NCBI RefSeq assembly: GCF_000208865.1
Contig: NC_018398.1
Span: 434,001 to 498,000, forward strand
Direction: 5' to 3'
Source: Neospora caninum Liverpool
Taxonomy: Eukaryota; Apicomplexa; Conoidasida; Eucoccidiorida; Sarcocystidae
Length of the DNA: 64,000 bases
Translations under genes and position numbers: made by a program
In this document: positions 33,432 to 44,997 of the stretch, piece by piece
Numbering within the stretch: the first letter of the stretch is position 1
Layout of the letters: every line of letters starts with the position of its first letter
The notes under the pieces: model-generated
Database searches by the model: none
What the model saw: only the letters and a program-made list of their open reading frames with translations
Told to the model about the DNA's origin: nothing

Positions 33432-36400
33432 CATACATGTAGATACGTGCGTATATGTAGATGTATATGCAATTTTTTTGTGGATCTCTCTCGTCTTCCC
33501 TCTGCGTTCTCTTCCGAGTTGGATGATCTCTGAAACCGTGCGAAGAAAGTCTTAACTTCTCTTACGTCCAGGAAATCAGAGCGCCCAATCTGCGGCATCG
33601 GGCCGTCGATTTGGAAGAGAGCCTCGGAAATCCACGCCACGCGCTGTTCCACGGCTGCCAGCTTCCTCTCGCGAAGATCTGCCTTCAGTCCCTCCGACAG
33701 GACTGGAAAGATGAAATGGAAAAAAGGGAAGGAAAAGGGGAAAAAGAAGTGACGCGGAAGGAACGTGGAGAGAAAACGCGACGAAGACACGCACAGGCGC
33801 GAGAGTCGAAAAAGGGGCAAAAAGGCAGCACGCGGACAGCGAGCGGGGCAAACAGAGAGGCGGCAGAAGCACGGAAGAGAAGATTCCATGATCACTAGGC
33901 GGAAAGAGGAGGAAGAGGCATGAAGAGGAGACAGCGGAAGAAAGCAAACCACAGAGAGTTGTCTCCGCCGAATCGCAATGACTCGCGATCCGCAACTGCT
34001 ACTTATCAGCTTGTTGTGTCTCTCTTTCGCCCAGTTCCTCTCCGTTTCCCCACGCCTCGGTTTCTTCCTCCGTTTCGTCTCCTCTGCGATGCTCTTCGTT
34101 CTCCCCGTCTGACTGCCTTACTCTCTGTGCCGCTACGCTCGTCCCTGCGCGTGTGTCTCCTCTCGCCACAACCTCGTCTTCTCCCCTCCATCCTCTCTCG
34201 CCGCCCTCGCGTCTCCTACTTACTCTTCACTGTCCCCAGCAAGGCAGGTTGCCCCACTGGCAGCGGTTCGCGCTCGAAGAACTGAGCGGGCGAGAAGTAG
34301 GAGCAGATGGACAGCAGCCACGACCCTCCGGTGGACTGCTGCAGATCTGCGGCGATGGACAACGAGAACGCCTCCTCGAAGTTTTGCGTTTGAAGACAGT
34401 GGACCAGCCTCTTCTTCAGCTTCTCTTCTTCGCTTTCTTCTCTTCGTGGGAGCCTGCCGGTCTCGCCCTTCTCCCCTGCGCCTCCAGCGTCCCCGCCTCC
34501 CGCCTCGCTTCGGCTGCCGCCGGGCCCCGCCCCAGCCGATGCCCCGACCGCGGTCGTGGAGGCCAACGCGGTCGCGGCGCCGGGAGTATGGGGACTGGAG
34601 CCCAAAGCAGCAGAGACCGCAGCAGCTGCAGCAGAGGCCGCGAGCGTCTCCGAGCGCTCCTTCAGCGTTTGTTCCGTCTTGGTCAAATCCGCGCGGAAGT
34701 CCTGTCGCAGCTGTCTGAAAGACTGGACCACTTGGTCAACCTTTTGCTTCTGGGCCTGCAGCTCTCGCTGCTGTTGCTGAAACTGCTGCGCCACTTGCGT
34801 CTGGTACTGCCCCTGCTGTCGCTGCATGGCAGCCAGCGTTTGCGAGACGCCCTCGACCGCCTGAAACAGGATAAAGCACTCGCGAACGAGGTCGGAATCA
34901 CACGCGAAGAGCGAGAACGCGCGCGAGAGCTTCGCGAACACACGCCACTGCCCTTCACCTCATCGCCTTTCTTGGAATAAAACTCGCCTGCGACCAGCCC
35001 CGACGTCGCTCCGTCTCGCAGCCCCACGTCTTTGCCCCCTTCCTCTACTCTGCTTTCTCCCCTCTCTCCCCTTTTCTCGCCTCGCCCGCTCGCGCCTACC
35101 TTCATCACAGCCTCGGAGTGCACTTTGAGCCCCGCCTCGAGCGCGGCCAAGTTCTGCCGCATGGAGTCCACACTCTGGGCACTGACGCTGTTTTGTCTCT
35201 GGAGCGGCGCCTGGCTCTCGAGCTGCTTCTGCACGCGCTGGAAATTCTGCTGGAGACTCGCCTGCACTTGCTGGACGTTGCGGTCGAGCGCGGCGATTTC
35301 CGCGGCAGACTGACGCCGAACCTCCGCCTGTGGAAAAGACACCCGCGTGCCGACGCAGAAACAGCAAGACATCCAAAAAGCAGAGCACAAGCAACGACCG
35401 GCGAAGACACGAAAAGAGAACCACGCGCGACTCGTGGCAGCACGCACGGCCGCGGGGCGACACACACACACACACACACACCGGCGCCAAGCACACGCAA
35501 AACCGCATGCCGTTTTTCCCCTGCAAATCCCTGTTCTTTCGCCCCTCCTCTCCTTACCAGTTTCGTTGCCACGACGGCCTTCACGTCTGCCAAGCCCGCA
35601 CGAACCGCCTCTTTGAGGCCGGGGACCACGTGCTCAGAAAAGAGGGTGCCTAGCTCCGCCGCGACGACAGGCGCCAGCACGGCCTTGAGCATCTCCTTCT
35701 GCTTCCCCCGCTCCTCGCTCTCCTTCTGCTTCCCCCGCTCCTCGCTCGCCTTCTGCTTCCCCCGCTCCTCGCTCGCCTTCTGCAGGTGGGGGCTCGGCGT
35801 CGAGGCAGCGGGCGTCGCACCCGAGGCGAGGAGTGAAGCCGCGACCTGCGCGGCCAGCTCGGGCGCAAGCGAAGTCTGGAAGACCCAGAAAAAGAGCGTA
35901 CAGAGGAGCAACGCACGCAATGCGCAAAAGAAACCGCATGCAGACCGGAACAAAGAAGCAGAGACGGAGAGGCTTTTTCACGACGAAGGCGCCGACAGGG
36001 CGAGCTGGAAAAGCTTCTTCGCGGGGTGAACACGCGCAAAAACCGTCGGGAGAGAGCTTAGGATAAGGCACAGAGAACAACCCAACGCAGACACGACGAC
36101 GCAACTGCGTCTTTTCCGCTCTCTCTCTCTGTGTTGCGTCTTATGTTCCTCTTCGCTGCTTACGAGAAGCCTCTCGTGCACCGCGTCGAAACAGCGCCGG
36201 AGAGAGCCGTCGATCGCCCTTTCGAACGCCTCGCCATCGTCTTTGCCTGCATGCCGCGCAGACACAAAGCGTTCCCCATCGGGACTGCGTGCAGACATGG
36301 AACTCCTTCTACCCTGCAGGCAGAGATATTCCTACCGAAACCTTCATTTGTTAAACGCAAATGCGACGTGCGTCGGTCACACGAAATTCGGTCAATCTTT

Positions 36401-39400
36401 CGTGTGTCACGCCGACAGCAGGTCGTGCGCTGGCGGCTGCTATTTGCGTCGTCGCGCGTCTGGGAGGAACCGGACACCGCCACGGGTCTTCCCTTGGAAA
36501 CGCGGTGCGTCTTGGGCTGTCCTTGGCGTCTTTTCGTTACACGCGGAAGCGCAAGATAGATGTGCGTGTCTGTCTCCCTCACCTGTGTGTTCGGGATTCC
36601 TCGCGGACCCATGCGTCGAAGAAGCGGTGTCTGCACACCGCAGCTGAGACACAAAACGTAAAAAAACGGAAAGCAGAGAAATGCAAAGCGATGTAACACA
36701 GACCAACAAAAGTGGAACGCCGGGGCGAGCGGCTGTGGAAAAAGAAAAATCAAGTCGAAGAGGAGTGAAAAGGCCACCAACAAGCAGATTAGAGAGAGAA
36801 GAGGAACGAGGTGTTTTGACCGACAGAAACACAAAAGGCGACTTCGAGACGACCTAGAATCTCTGTCCTTTTCACGCAGGAAACGCGTCGGCAGTGACCC
36901 CCAGGCTTCCTCGCCGAGGTACCTGGCTGGTTTCTCTGCTGGCCTTGAGGAGGGTTATTAGCTCGCGAATGGAAGCCTCAGATGCAACAGAAGGCTGAGT
37001 GGTGTCCCTGACGTTCTCGCTTCCAGGTGTCTCGATGCGTTCTCTGCTCGACGCGCATTTCTCGCCAAGGTCGCTCTGCAGCGAGCCGACAGCGGCGCTC
37101 CTGTCGCCTCTCTCTTCTCCCTTTGCTTTCGATGCCGCCGCGCTCTTCGGACCCGCGTTGCCGCGACCTCGGCCTTGCTCGAAAGCGTCTCCTTTCTCTT
37201 CTGTCTCTCTCGGAGGCTGGGCGGCAGAAAGAACGGGAGACGCATGCGACCCGCCCGTCCTCTTCTTCTTCCTCCCGGCACCCTCTCCAAGTCCAGGCAA
37301 ATCACTCCCCTTGGGACCTTTTCGCCCCCCATCTTGGCCCTTGCTTCCTTCTCTCTCCTTCTCCATCTCCATCTCTTTCTCCGTCCCCCGCTCTGTCTCC
37401 TTCGCCTCCTCGCCGGCGTCGGCGAGCCTCGGGTCGGAATCATCTTCACGCGACGTCGCGGAGACAGTGCCGAGAGGCATGCCCGCGTGGTCCTGTCCTC
37501 CGCGCGACTGTTCGTTTCCTTCCGCGTGTGTCTCCTCGGTCGGGTCCCCTTCCCGTCGCCCAGTGGCGTTGGCGGCGACAGGGGCGGCGGAGGCTGCAAG
37601 AGAGAGAGGCGGCGGCGCGAGCGACGAAGACACGGACGAGGCAGGAAGGTTCGGGAGCGAGGTCTTCCCCAGCAGCCTCATCAGGATCTCCCGCGACGCA
37701 GCCTCCTTCGAGAGGGGAGCGGCGCCGAGTCCAGAGACCCCAGCCGCCGGGAACGGCGGCGAGGAGACAGGCCTCGCGCGGTCGTCGGCCTTTGTCTCTT
37801 TCTCTTCTCGCGACCCCGCCCCCCCCGCGCCGTCCTCCGCCGAGCTCTGCTCACCACAGGGCGCTGTCGCGCTGCGCGTCTCTTCTTCCGCACCTGCGGA
37901 GTCCGCCTCCTCGGTCTTGTTCACGTCGCTGTGTCGAACACCCTCACGCTCCGACGGCTCTGCAGCCGCGCCGTCCCCCGAAGAGAAAGCGTCGAGCGGC
38001 ATCCACTGGATGCTCGGTTGTCTGAACAGCTGCTGAAGCGTGCGGTGCGAGTGGCCTTGAACGAGGTCGTATCTGCCTTCGCGGCCTGCCTCGCCCGCCT
38101 CGCGGCGCGCCTTGTCTGCCTGCTTCACGAAGAAGCTGTAGATCGCCACTTCGCCGGCGCCGATGGCCTCGGCCTCGAACTCCGCAAACGAGAGAGAGGG
38201 TGACGGGGCGTCAGGGCCTCCGGCCAGGCTCGGGCGCTGAGTCGCGAGAGCCCCCGCACCGGAGAGAGAGAAGACCGAAGAGACGTTCTTCACAGGAAAC
38301 TGGGACGGGAGGACCAGCAGCGAAGGCAGAGGCAGGTGCGAAGCTCGGCGCAGGAGACGCGCCGTCTTCGCTTCTCTCTCGCCAGCCTCGCTCTCTGACG
38401 CGTTCTCTGTCTCGCTCTGTTGCTTCTCTTCCCCACAGTGCACCATGCGCTGGTTCACCTCCAAGACGAAGATGAACGAGTCTTTGCTGATTCCAGCGTC
38501 TCTGTCTTGCTTCGCAGGCGCGTCCCCGTCACCGTCTGGCGACACCCCACGATCGGTACTCGCGCCGCGCCGGCTTCGGCCCGACTGTCTCTCGCGCGCC
38601 TTCTGAAGATTCGCCGGGCTGTCTCCTGTCTCCGGGTCATCGACTGTCATGCTCTCCGGGGCTCCACACCCTGCCAAACTCCAGAGGACGGCGTGCCTGG
38701 CGGCGTCGACGCGAACGAACGCCCAAGGCAATTCCGACGCGCATTTTGCGGGCGGAGGCACAAAGCCGTCATCGGCCTTCGTGGGCAGCGCCGACTCTGC
38801 CTTCTCAGCGTGCGTCTGTTCCGGAGACTCCCCCGCGCTCACCGTCGCGGCCGTCCTGGAACGGGGTGTACGTACACCCCGGAGTGGGGCGGCGGCGTCG
38901 AGGACCAGTGTCTGTACAGCTGAGCCGAAGAGGAGGGGGAGCGGCCGCGCAGACGGGAAGAACGGATTTGAGCTCAGGTCCTCGCGGGAGAGAAAGAGCG
39001 GGAAAACGCGGAGACACGAATTGTTGGCTGTGCCGACCAGGAGGAAGGCCACCCGCCGACCCGCGTCCGACGACTCCGCACTCAGGGCTGTCTCCGCGGT
39101 CGCTCCCGTGGCGAGTGTCTCCTGTCCCCTTTTGCTCTCCTCTTCGCTCCGGTAGACCGTCGCATACAGCACATTGATGGACGTGATGCACGTGAGAGCC
39201 GACAGGAGCTCTCGGGCGTGACTGTCACCCTCCTGCTCGCCTCCTTTCGCTTCTTTCTTTTCTTCGACGACGCTTCGGCCCTCGGCGGAAGACGCGGAGG
39301 ACGCAGCCTGGACAAGGAACTCGTCGAAGGGGTTAAACGCCTTCTTCTCGCCTGCAGCCGTGAAGAGCGAAGGGGCCGGGTCAGTCGCCGAGGACGAAAG

Positions 39401-42400
39401 AGAGACGGAGCAATCCTCTTCCGGGACGTCCGGCAGAGGTCGTCCCAAGATCGAAGCAGCCACTTCGTTCATCGCTGGAGGGATCGGGGTAGGCGGAACA
39501 AACTGGGCACCGATCAACGAAACCCGCGGGACTTTGTTGTGCGACGGCTGAACACAAACAAAGTGTTTTACTACACGGCAGCGGTCAGAGGGTGGCGACA
39601 TGCAGAGACGCTCCGCGAGTTTCCACACACAAGAAGATCGAGATATACATCTGCAGGTGTCCGGCGGACACGTGCAGATCCAATTAGCCGGTCCAAACAG
39701 GGTCTGCATGCAAATTGCGCCATCGGTTTGAGAAAGTGCAAAACTCCCCTTGGAGGTCACCAATCTCTCCGTGAAATAGCGCCGGTGAGTGCGGCTATGC
39801 TTGCGGCGGGAGTATCGACGCGTGCAAGTTTCAAGAACACATTTCCACTTTCTATGTGTGAATGCAGGCGTATGAAAAATGCCACTAGGGAGAGAGAGAC
39901 ACACGCGACATGCGAAAAGGCGGGAGGAGAAAGGCGGTCCGTCTTCGGCCCATCTCCTTCTCAGATATCACGCTATCAGCAGCAATCCTGCAAAGAAAGC
40001 GACGAGTCCTCATACACGAATCCGCAGATCCAGTCCAAGCCAGCATCTCTCTATCTTTGTCCACACCAGAAAGGACACAGACAGCAAGTGTATATACAAA
40101 CATCTACATTGCATGCAGATCTCTTTCTATATATAAATGGATAAATATCTATAGATATATACAGGTAGACAAAAATAGATATAGATATGAATATATATAT
40201 ATATGTAGATGTGTATTTCTGGGTGTGGGTTTGTGATTGAAACGAGGAATACGAGTTTTTTACCTCGATGTGCCAGGCAGCGACGCATCTTTCATTGAAG
40301 GCGACGAGGATCGACCGGGAAGCGGGGCAGAAGGAGACGGCGTTGACGGAAAGAGTCTCTGCGCCTGCAAAGTGTTTTTCGTCGCTGGCGAACAGGCCAG
40401 ACTGTTGCCGCGCGGGCTGTCGAAGCGCAAAGGGCGAGGAGGCAAAGGAGAAGGACGAAGTCGACGGCGGGAGAGAGAAGAGCGAGCTCTCGGGAGGCGT
40501 TGAAGCGAGATTGAGGAAGGGCGCCAAGCCCGCGCCGAGACGCGACCGAGACGTCTCGCGACTCAGCTTCTCCAAACTCGCCGCAGACGCCAAGGCATCC
40601 CGTAGAGGAAGGACGCATGCGCAGCAGCTCACCACCGCATCATCGACCTGAGAGACGTGCCGCACGGATATCCACGGAAACAGAAAGTGGAGCAGAGAAG
40701 CGAAAGGAAAGAGAGCGACAGCAAAGAGAGGCAGCAAAAAGAGAGAAGAGAAACAGTAGAGACAGAGAAGCGAGAAGAGAGGTGAAACATCTAGACTCTG
40801 GAGTAGGCGGAAGGCGGAGTCGAGGGATGCGCCGGAATTCGCACGCCGAGTTAGATGCAAGGTGCGACCGCAGAACGCGAGGCTGAGTGTGTCGAGTCTC
40901 TTCCTCTCTCGAGGCCGTTCCTTTCCTGTGTCCAGACACGCACCTGGAGAGGCTGCTCCGCGAAATTGATGTTCTTCGAAATGCAGTAGCTTCTGAGCAC
41001 GGGAAGACTCCAGAGAACGACTTGGTGTCTCTGGACAGTGACGAAGTAGACATCTCCCGCATGCGACAGAGAAAGGCCGTAGCTCTGCTCGCGGCCGGCC
41101 TGTGCTCCGTCCTGAGGGCCCCCAGCATGCGGCGGAATCCACGCCACGAAGGTCGAAGACGACAGCGGGTGGTGGCGAGGAGAGAGCGGCGCGAGCGGCT
41201 GGGGGTTCGGAAGCTGAAGCAGCAGGAACGCCGAGGCGCCGCCAGAGCACCCTGCCTTCTGGGAAGAGACTGGCGGGGCGAGCTTGAAGATCGAAACGAG
41301 GTTGTTCGAATCGGCAACCAGCAGAAACTGCGGCTTCGTCCCTTGATACAGCGCGACGGAAACAGCTGACGGCTTCGACGCGTTCGCATTTGCAGACGGC
41401 GGCACGTAGAGCGGAGCCTGCGAAGCGCCAGCGAAAAGGAAACCGGTGAGAAGAGCGAGGAGAACGAAGACGAGGACGCGGCGACGGCTTTCTGCACGTG
41501 CTTCCATTCACGGCCCGGGGGGCGCAGGAAGAATGGGGATGCAGCGAGACCGGAGAACGGGAATTCAAGCCGACAGAAACGAACAACGCAAAAAGAAAAG
41601 AGAAAGTGGAAGCCCGTTTGTTCTGCGCCAAAAGAGAGAACGGAGAGCCCGCGGAGGTCTCCCCGGATGTCTACTTCTTCCGACCGGGATGAAGTCAAAT
41701 CTTCTTTTGAAAACAAAAGGCAAACGCCTTCGCTTCTTCCTTCTCTCTTTCCGCGTCTCCCTTCTCTCTTTCCGTGTGTTTTCTCTCGTGTCGTTTCCCT
41801 TCGCTGCACGCGTTCTTTTCTCACCTTGTAGGTTTCCTCTACGCCGCCTTCTGCGCTGCCGACGATGGGCATGACCCTGACGCCGCCCTTAACGCCGTAG
41901 GCGACGAAGATTTGGTTTGTGTCGATTGCGCGACCGGGAGGAAGGAAGGCGGGGAACTGCGGCGGCCAGGCGAGGAGACTGTCTCCTCGTTCGCGGCCTC
42001 GGCGACCGTCTGTCGCGGGCGTGACCGCGTCGCGCAGCAGCGCCACGTCGTAGGTGGAGACGTCGAGAGCGGCTCCCGAGCGAGGAAACGCGGAAGTTTC
42101 GTCGAACGACAGCAGAGACAAAAGAGGATTCTCCTCGTTCTCTCGCCTCTCCCGCGCCGCCACAGAGACCGACGGCGAGGAAGCACACGAGGAGTCGGAA
42201 GAAACAGACGGGAGAGACGAAGATGCAACTGCAGCCTCCAGCGGGATGAGGTGCTCGGCAGACGCAAAGAGAAGAAACGGATACTGGCCGTTGAGGACCG
42301 CCGCAGCTGCCGGAAGCTCCGCACAGAGCGAAGAAGGACGCGCCGCACAGGAAGGCCTGGCAAACACGAACAAGAGACACACAGAGAAAATCACACAGCC

Positions 42401-42622
42401 AAAGGAACGAAAAACAAACGCACCAAAAACATTCACACAAACACACAGAAAACAACTATGCATATAGTTCGACAGAGACACATGTCGAGAGAGAGATTTG
42501 GAGAGAAAGATAAAGATATGCATGGAGATATATGCATATGTACCTCAAGCTGTTTGCAGTTTCTGTGCACGCAGTCCGTACATACAAGATACATACGCTG
42601 GCGCTACGTTCGCGTTGAACCC

Positions 42623-42664
<42 letters not shown>

Positions 42665-43113
42665 TAGAAGTGCATTAAATGCGTGTAGCCATGCCTCGAT
42701 ATATACACATCTAAATGTATAGATATAGCATGCATGTATGCATAGTAGTTAATAGAGTTTGGGCACCGGGGAACTGAGATTACGAAAGGTGGGACGCAAG
42801 CGGTTGCTCCGCTTGTTCCGAATAGAGAGGAGTGTTCATCTGCCGAGAGTGTGTCTCTCTGTGAGAAGCTGAGAAGAGGCCTGTTTGGAAGCGTTTTCCC
42901 TCTTGATTCTTTTCGGCTAACGTTGCTTCGTGCTCACGGGTTTCTTCTGGCGAGGAGCTGCCGGAATCCGCCGAGAGTTTTCGCCTCAGGGGAGAAGTCG
43001 CCCTCAGGGTGTCTCTGACGGTCGTTGGTGCCATCGCCGCTTCGGTCGCGGGCCTTGAAGGCATGAGAAGGCGACGCAGGCGCGCCGTGGTGAGACGCCA
43101 CTTCGTTCCCCAT
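32532..43113 (-). CDS. EDC4: EDC4/Ge-1/Varicose-like mRNA-decapping scaffold
   Basis: Twelve exons: 43113-42938, 42356-41825, 41417-40944, 40647-40264, 39547-36876, 36284-36164, 35875-35558, 35327-35100, 34860-34224, 33702-33566, 33083-32959, 32568-32532; every phase agrees (5841 nt, 1946 residues). EDC4 scaffolds the decapping enzyme DCP2 with DCP1 in P-bodies. The N-terminal part contains QIFVAYGVKGGVRVMPIVG and FLLVADSNNLVSIFKLA, matching the start of the EDC4/VCS WD propeller. Residues 523 to about 1400 are a long polar region. Exons 7-9 form glutamine- and alanine-rich coiled coil (VQQVQASLQQNFQRVQKQLE, QQFQQQQRELQAQKQKVDQV). The C-terminus from about 1770 is the diagnostic helical domain: QNFEEAFSLSIAADL, then LPVGQPALLGTVKILSEGL, then VAWISEALFQIDGP. 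The start ATG sits in CCAAAATGG; MGNEV could permit N-myristoylation. The exon 5/6 junction is the weakest. Confidence 0.87.
33401..33424. repeat. (TA)n microsatellite in EDC4-like intron 10
   Basis: Alternating TA run in the intron between exons 10 and 11 of the minus-strand EDC4-like gene. Confidence 0.85.
35460..35481. repeat. (AC)n microsatellite in EDC4-like intron 7
   Basis: AC dinucleotide run in the intron between exons 7 and 8 of the EDC4-like gene. Confidence 0.85.
35695..35784 (-). repeat. 27-bp coding tandem repeat (three copies)
   Basis: Three copies encode ASEERGKQK, ASEERGKQK and ESEERGKQK in exon 7 of the EDC4-like gene. The nonapeptide is charged and helix-compatible and extends the coiled-coil region. 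Confidence 0.9.
42626..42661. repeat. (AT)18 microsatellite
   Basis: One of the longest uninterrupted AT runs in the window, in intron 1 of the EDC4-like gene. Confidence 0.9.
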
Positions 43114-44997
43114 TTTGGGGAAATGGAAAAACACAGACGACGCGAAACACAGGGATGAAGCAGGGACCGACACGTGGAAAAGAAAAGGCGGTGGAACAGG
43201 GAGGAGATGAAGCGCGCGAGGCAGACGGAGAAACACCCCAAGAAGACGAGAACGGAAAAGCGGGGCAGAAGCGAGAGTGTGAAATCGAAGAAGAAAATGG
43301 GAAAGGCGAGAGACGGCGAAGAAGGTCGGGGAGGACTCGAGGGAAAGAAACGAAAAATTCAAGAGAGGGAGGAAAGAGAGCTAAAGGGACTGGAACAGAA
43401 GAGAGAAAGAATAACAGGGAAGACACTCTCGGAGGCGATCCCGTACGATCAAGGGCTGTGCCAACGAGGAGCGCGGATGCACACAGAGAGGGACGGCAGC
43501 AGAAAACTGGGGACGGACGGGACGGAAAGGCTCAAGACGCGCGGTCTCTTAGGGAGACACACAGAACGCGAACCGCAAACGAACAAGAAACAGAGAGAGG
43601 AAAAACCAAGGAAAGAGGCCCTTAGAGTTCCGCGGCTGTTCTGAGCTGCCTGTTTTTTCCGACAGTCCAGCGCCTTTCCTCTCTTGTGTCCTCTTCGGCA
43701 ATCTGTGTGTCCGAGGCGTCCCTGTGCGTGGCTCTAGGGTCCAAGACACCCTCCAGCGAGACGAGAGAATGGAAGGCAGACGCCGAGAAAAGAAGAACTC
43801 TCGTCGATAAAGAAGAAAGAAAGCGGAACGAGAAGCGACGGGGAAAACGCACTGCCTTCACAAAAGTCCTGTTCGCGTTCTCCAGTGCCCCGCGCGTGTG
43901 GTCGCGGCGCGGCGGGCCGCGGTGTACGTACACTGCAAGGCCGGGGGTCGCGAGAGCGAGCACAGAGGCAGCGTTTTCCGAGAGGAAAACGGGAAAAAGA
44001 AAGAGAAGTAATCCGAATGAGAGGCGCGGTTTTGCGTCGACCGCTGCCTGGCTGGAATAGCAGGCGCGTTCTTCCGACCCGCTTTTTACTGGAAGAAGAC
44101 GCAGCGTTCTTTGCAGACTTTGGATACTGCGGCGTGTGTACGGTCACACATGGAGAGACCTGTGAGCAGAGGAAAGGATTCTGGACGTGTTTCCGCACAG
44201 ATGATTTGCAAGAACCCGAAAGCAAGGGAGCTGCACATGTTTTCTCGGGCGACAGACGGCAAGCAAAAAGAAGACACCCTGTAAAAGGCGGGCGCTCTGT
44301 TCGCTGCTGCATGCGCTTTCGGAAAAGCGTACCGTCTCCTCTGCGACTCATGCGTCGACACCCAAGTCTTCGAGAAGGGAACAGAATTCCGAGTGTGTTC
44401 CGCCATTCGCGTCTTTTCCCGTGGTCAGAAACTTCTGAAAAGTCCTGTTCCTAAAAGGCAAAACCTCTTCAGCTTCGAGGCAGGAATTGAACGGTCGGCA
44501 ACGGATCGCACGGTATATGGCATGCAAAGCGAGAGAGTAGATGAAGCTGGGCAGAGTGAGAACGAAGAAGAGAGTGAAGGGTGAGAGAGAGAGAGAGGAA
44601 CAGAGAGAGCCAAAAAAAGAAAGAGGAGAGAAAGATGGAGAGGAGAAAGAGAGGAGAGGGAGAGGGGGAGATAGAGAGTGAACGAGGTCAAATCAGAGAG
44701 AGGAGAAAGAATGCGATACAGAGAAGGAAGGAGCGAGGAAAGCAGTACGAGACGAAGGGCGAGAGAGGCGTGACAGAGGCGAAAACCACAGCATGCCAAC
44801 GCGTATGGGGAAAGCAGAGTTTTAGAGGAAAAGAAGTTGAAGCATTGTCTATTTTCAGTGTCCTGAATCCTTCTCGATCTTTTGACGCTCGTAGCCTGAT
44901 CAATTTATCAACCTCCTAGCTCCCCCTTCATCGGCTGCACACGCTCGTACTCTTTACGCTCGCCTCACTCTTCTCTTTCTAGAAGGCAACGCATCTC
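43114..44997. other. Upstream region of the EDC4-like gene
   Basis: Presumed promoter and leader. The plus strand at 43120-43620 and again at 44580-44770 is strongly purine-rich (minus strand pyrimidine-rich), so the EDC4-like transcript could begin near 44.7 kb and contain a 5' untranslated intron. No further protein gene is supported; the open frames at 43734-44351 (minus) and 43885-44454 (plus) overlap and are arginine- and serine-rich. Confidence 0.45.

Noticed and set aside
36999..38203. Three overlapping plus-strand open frames of 330-345 codons
   Set aside because: They are antisense shadows of EDC4-like exon 5, whose GC-rich codons keep all frames open. They are arginine- and serine-rich and lack motifs and splice context.
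38420..38923. Plus-strand 167-codon frame
   Set aside because: Antisense shadow of EDC4-like exon 5.
40051..42523. Long minus-strand frames of 526 and 627 codons
   Set aside because: They run through clear introns. Only the parts between the splice sites at 42356-41825, 41417-40944 and 40647-40264 belong to the EDC4-like gene.
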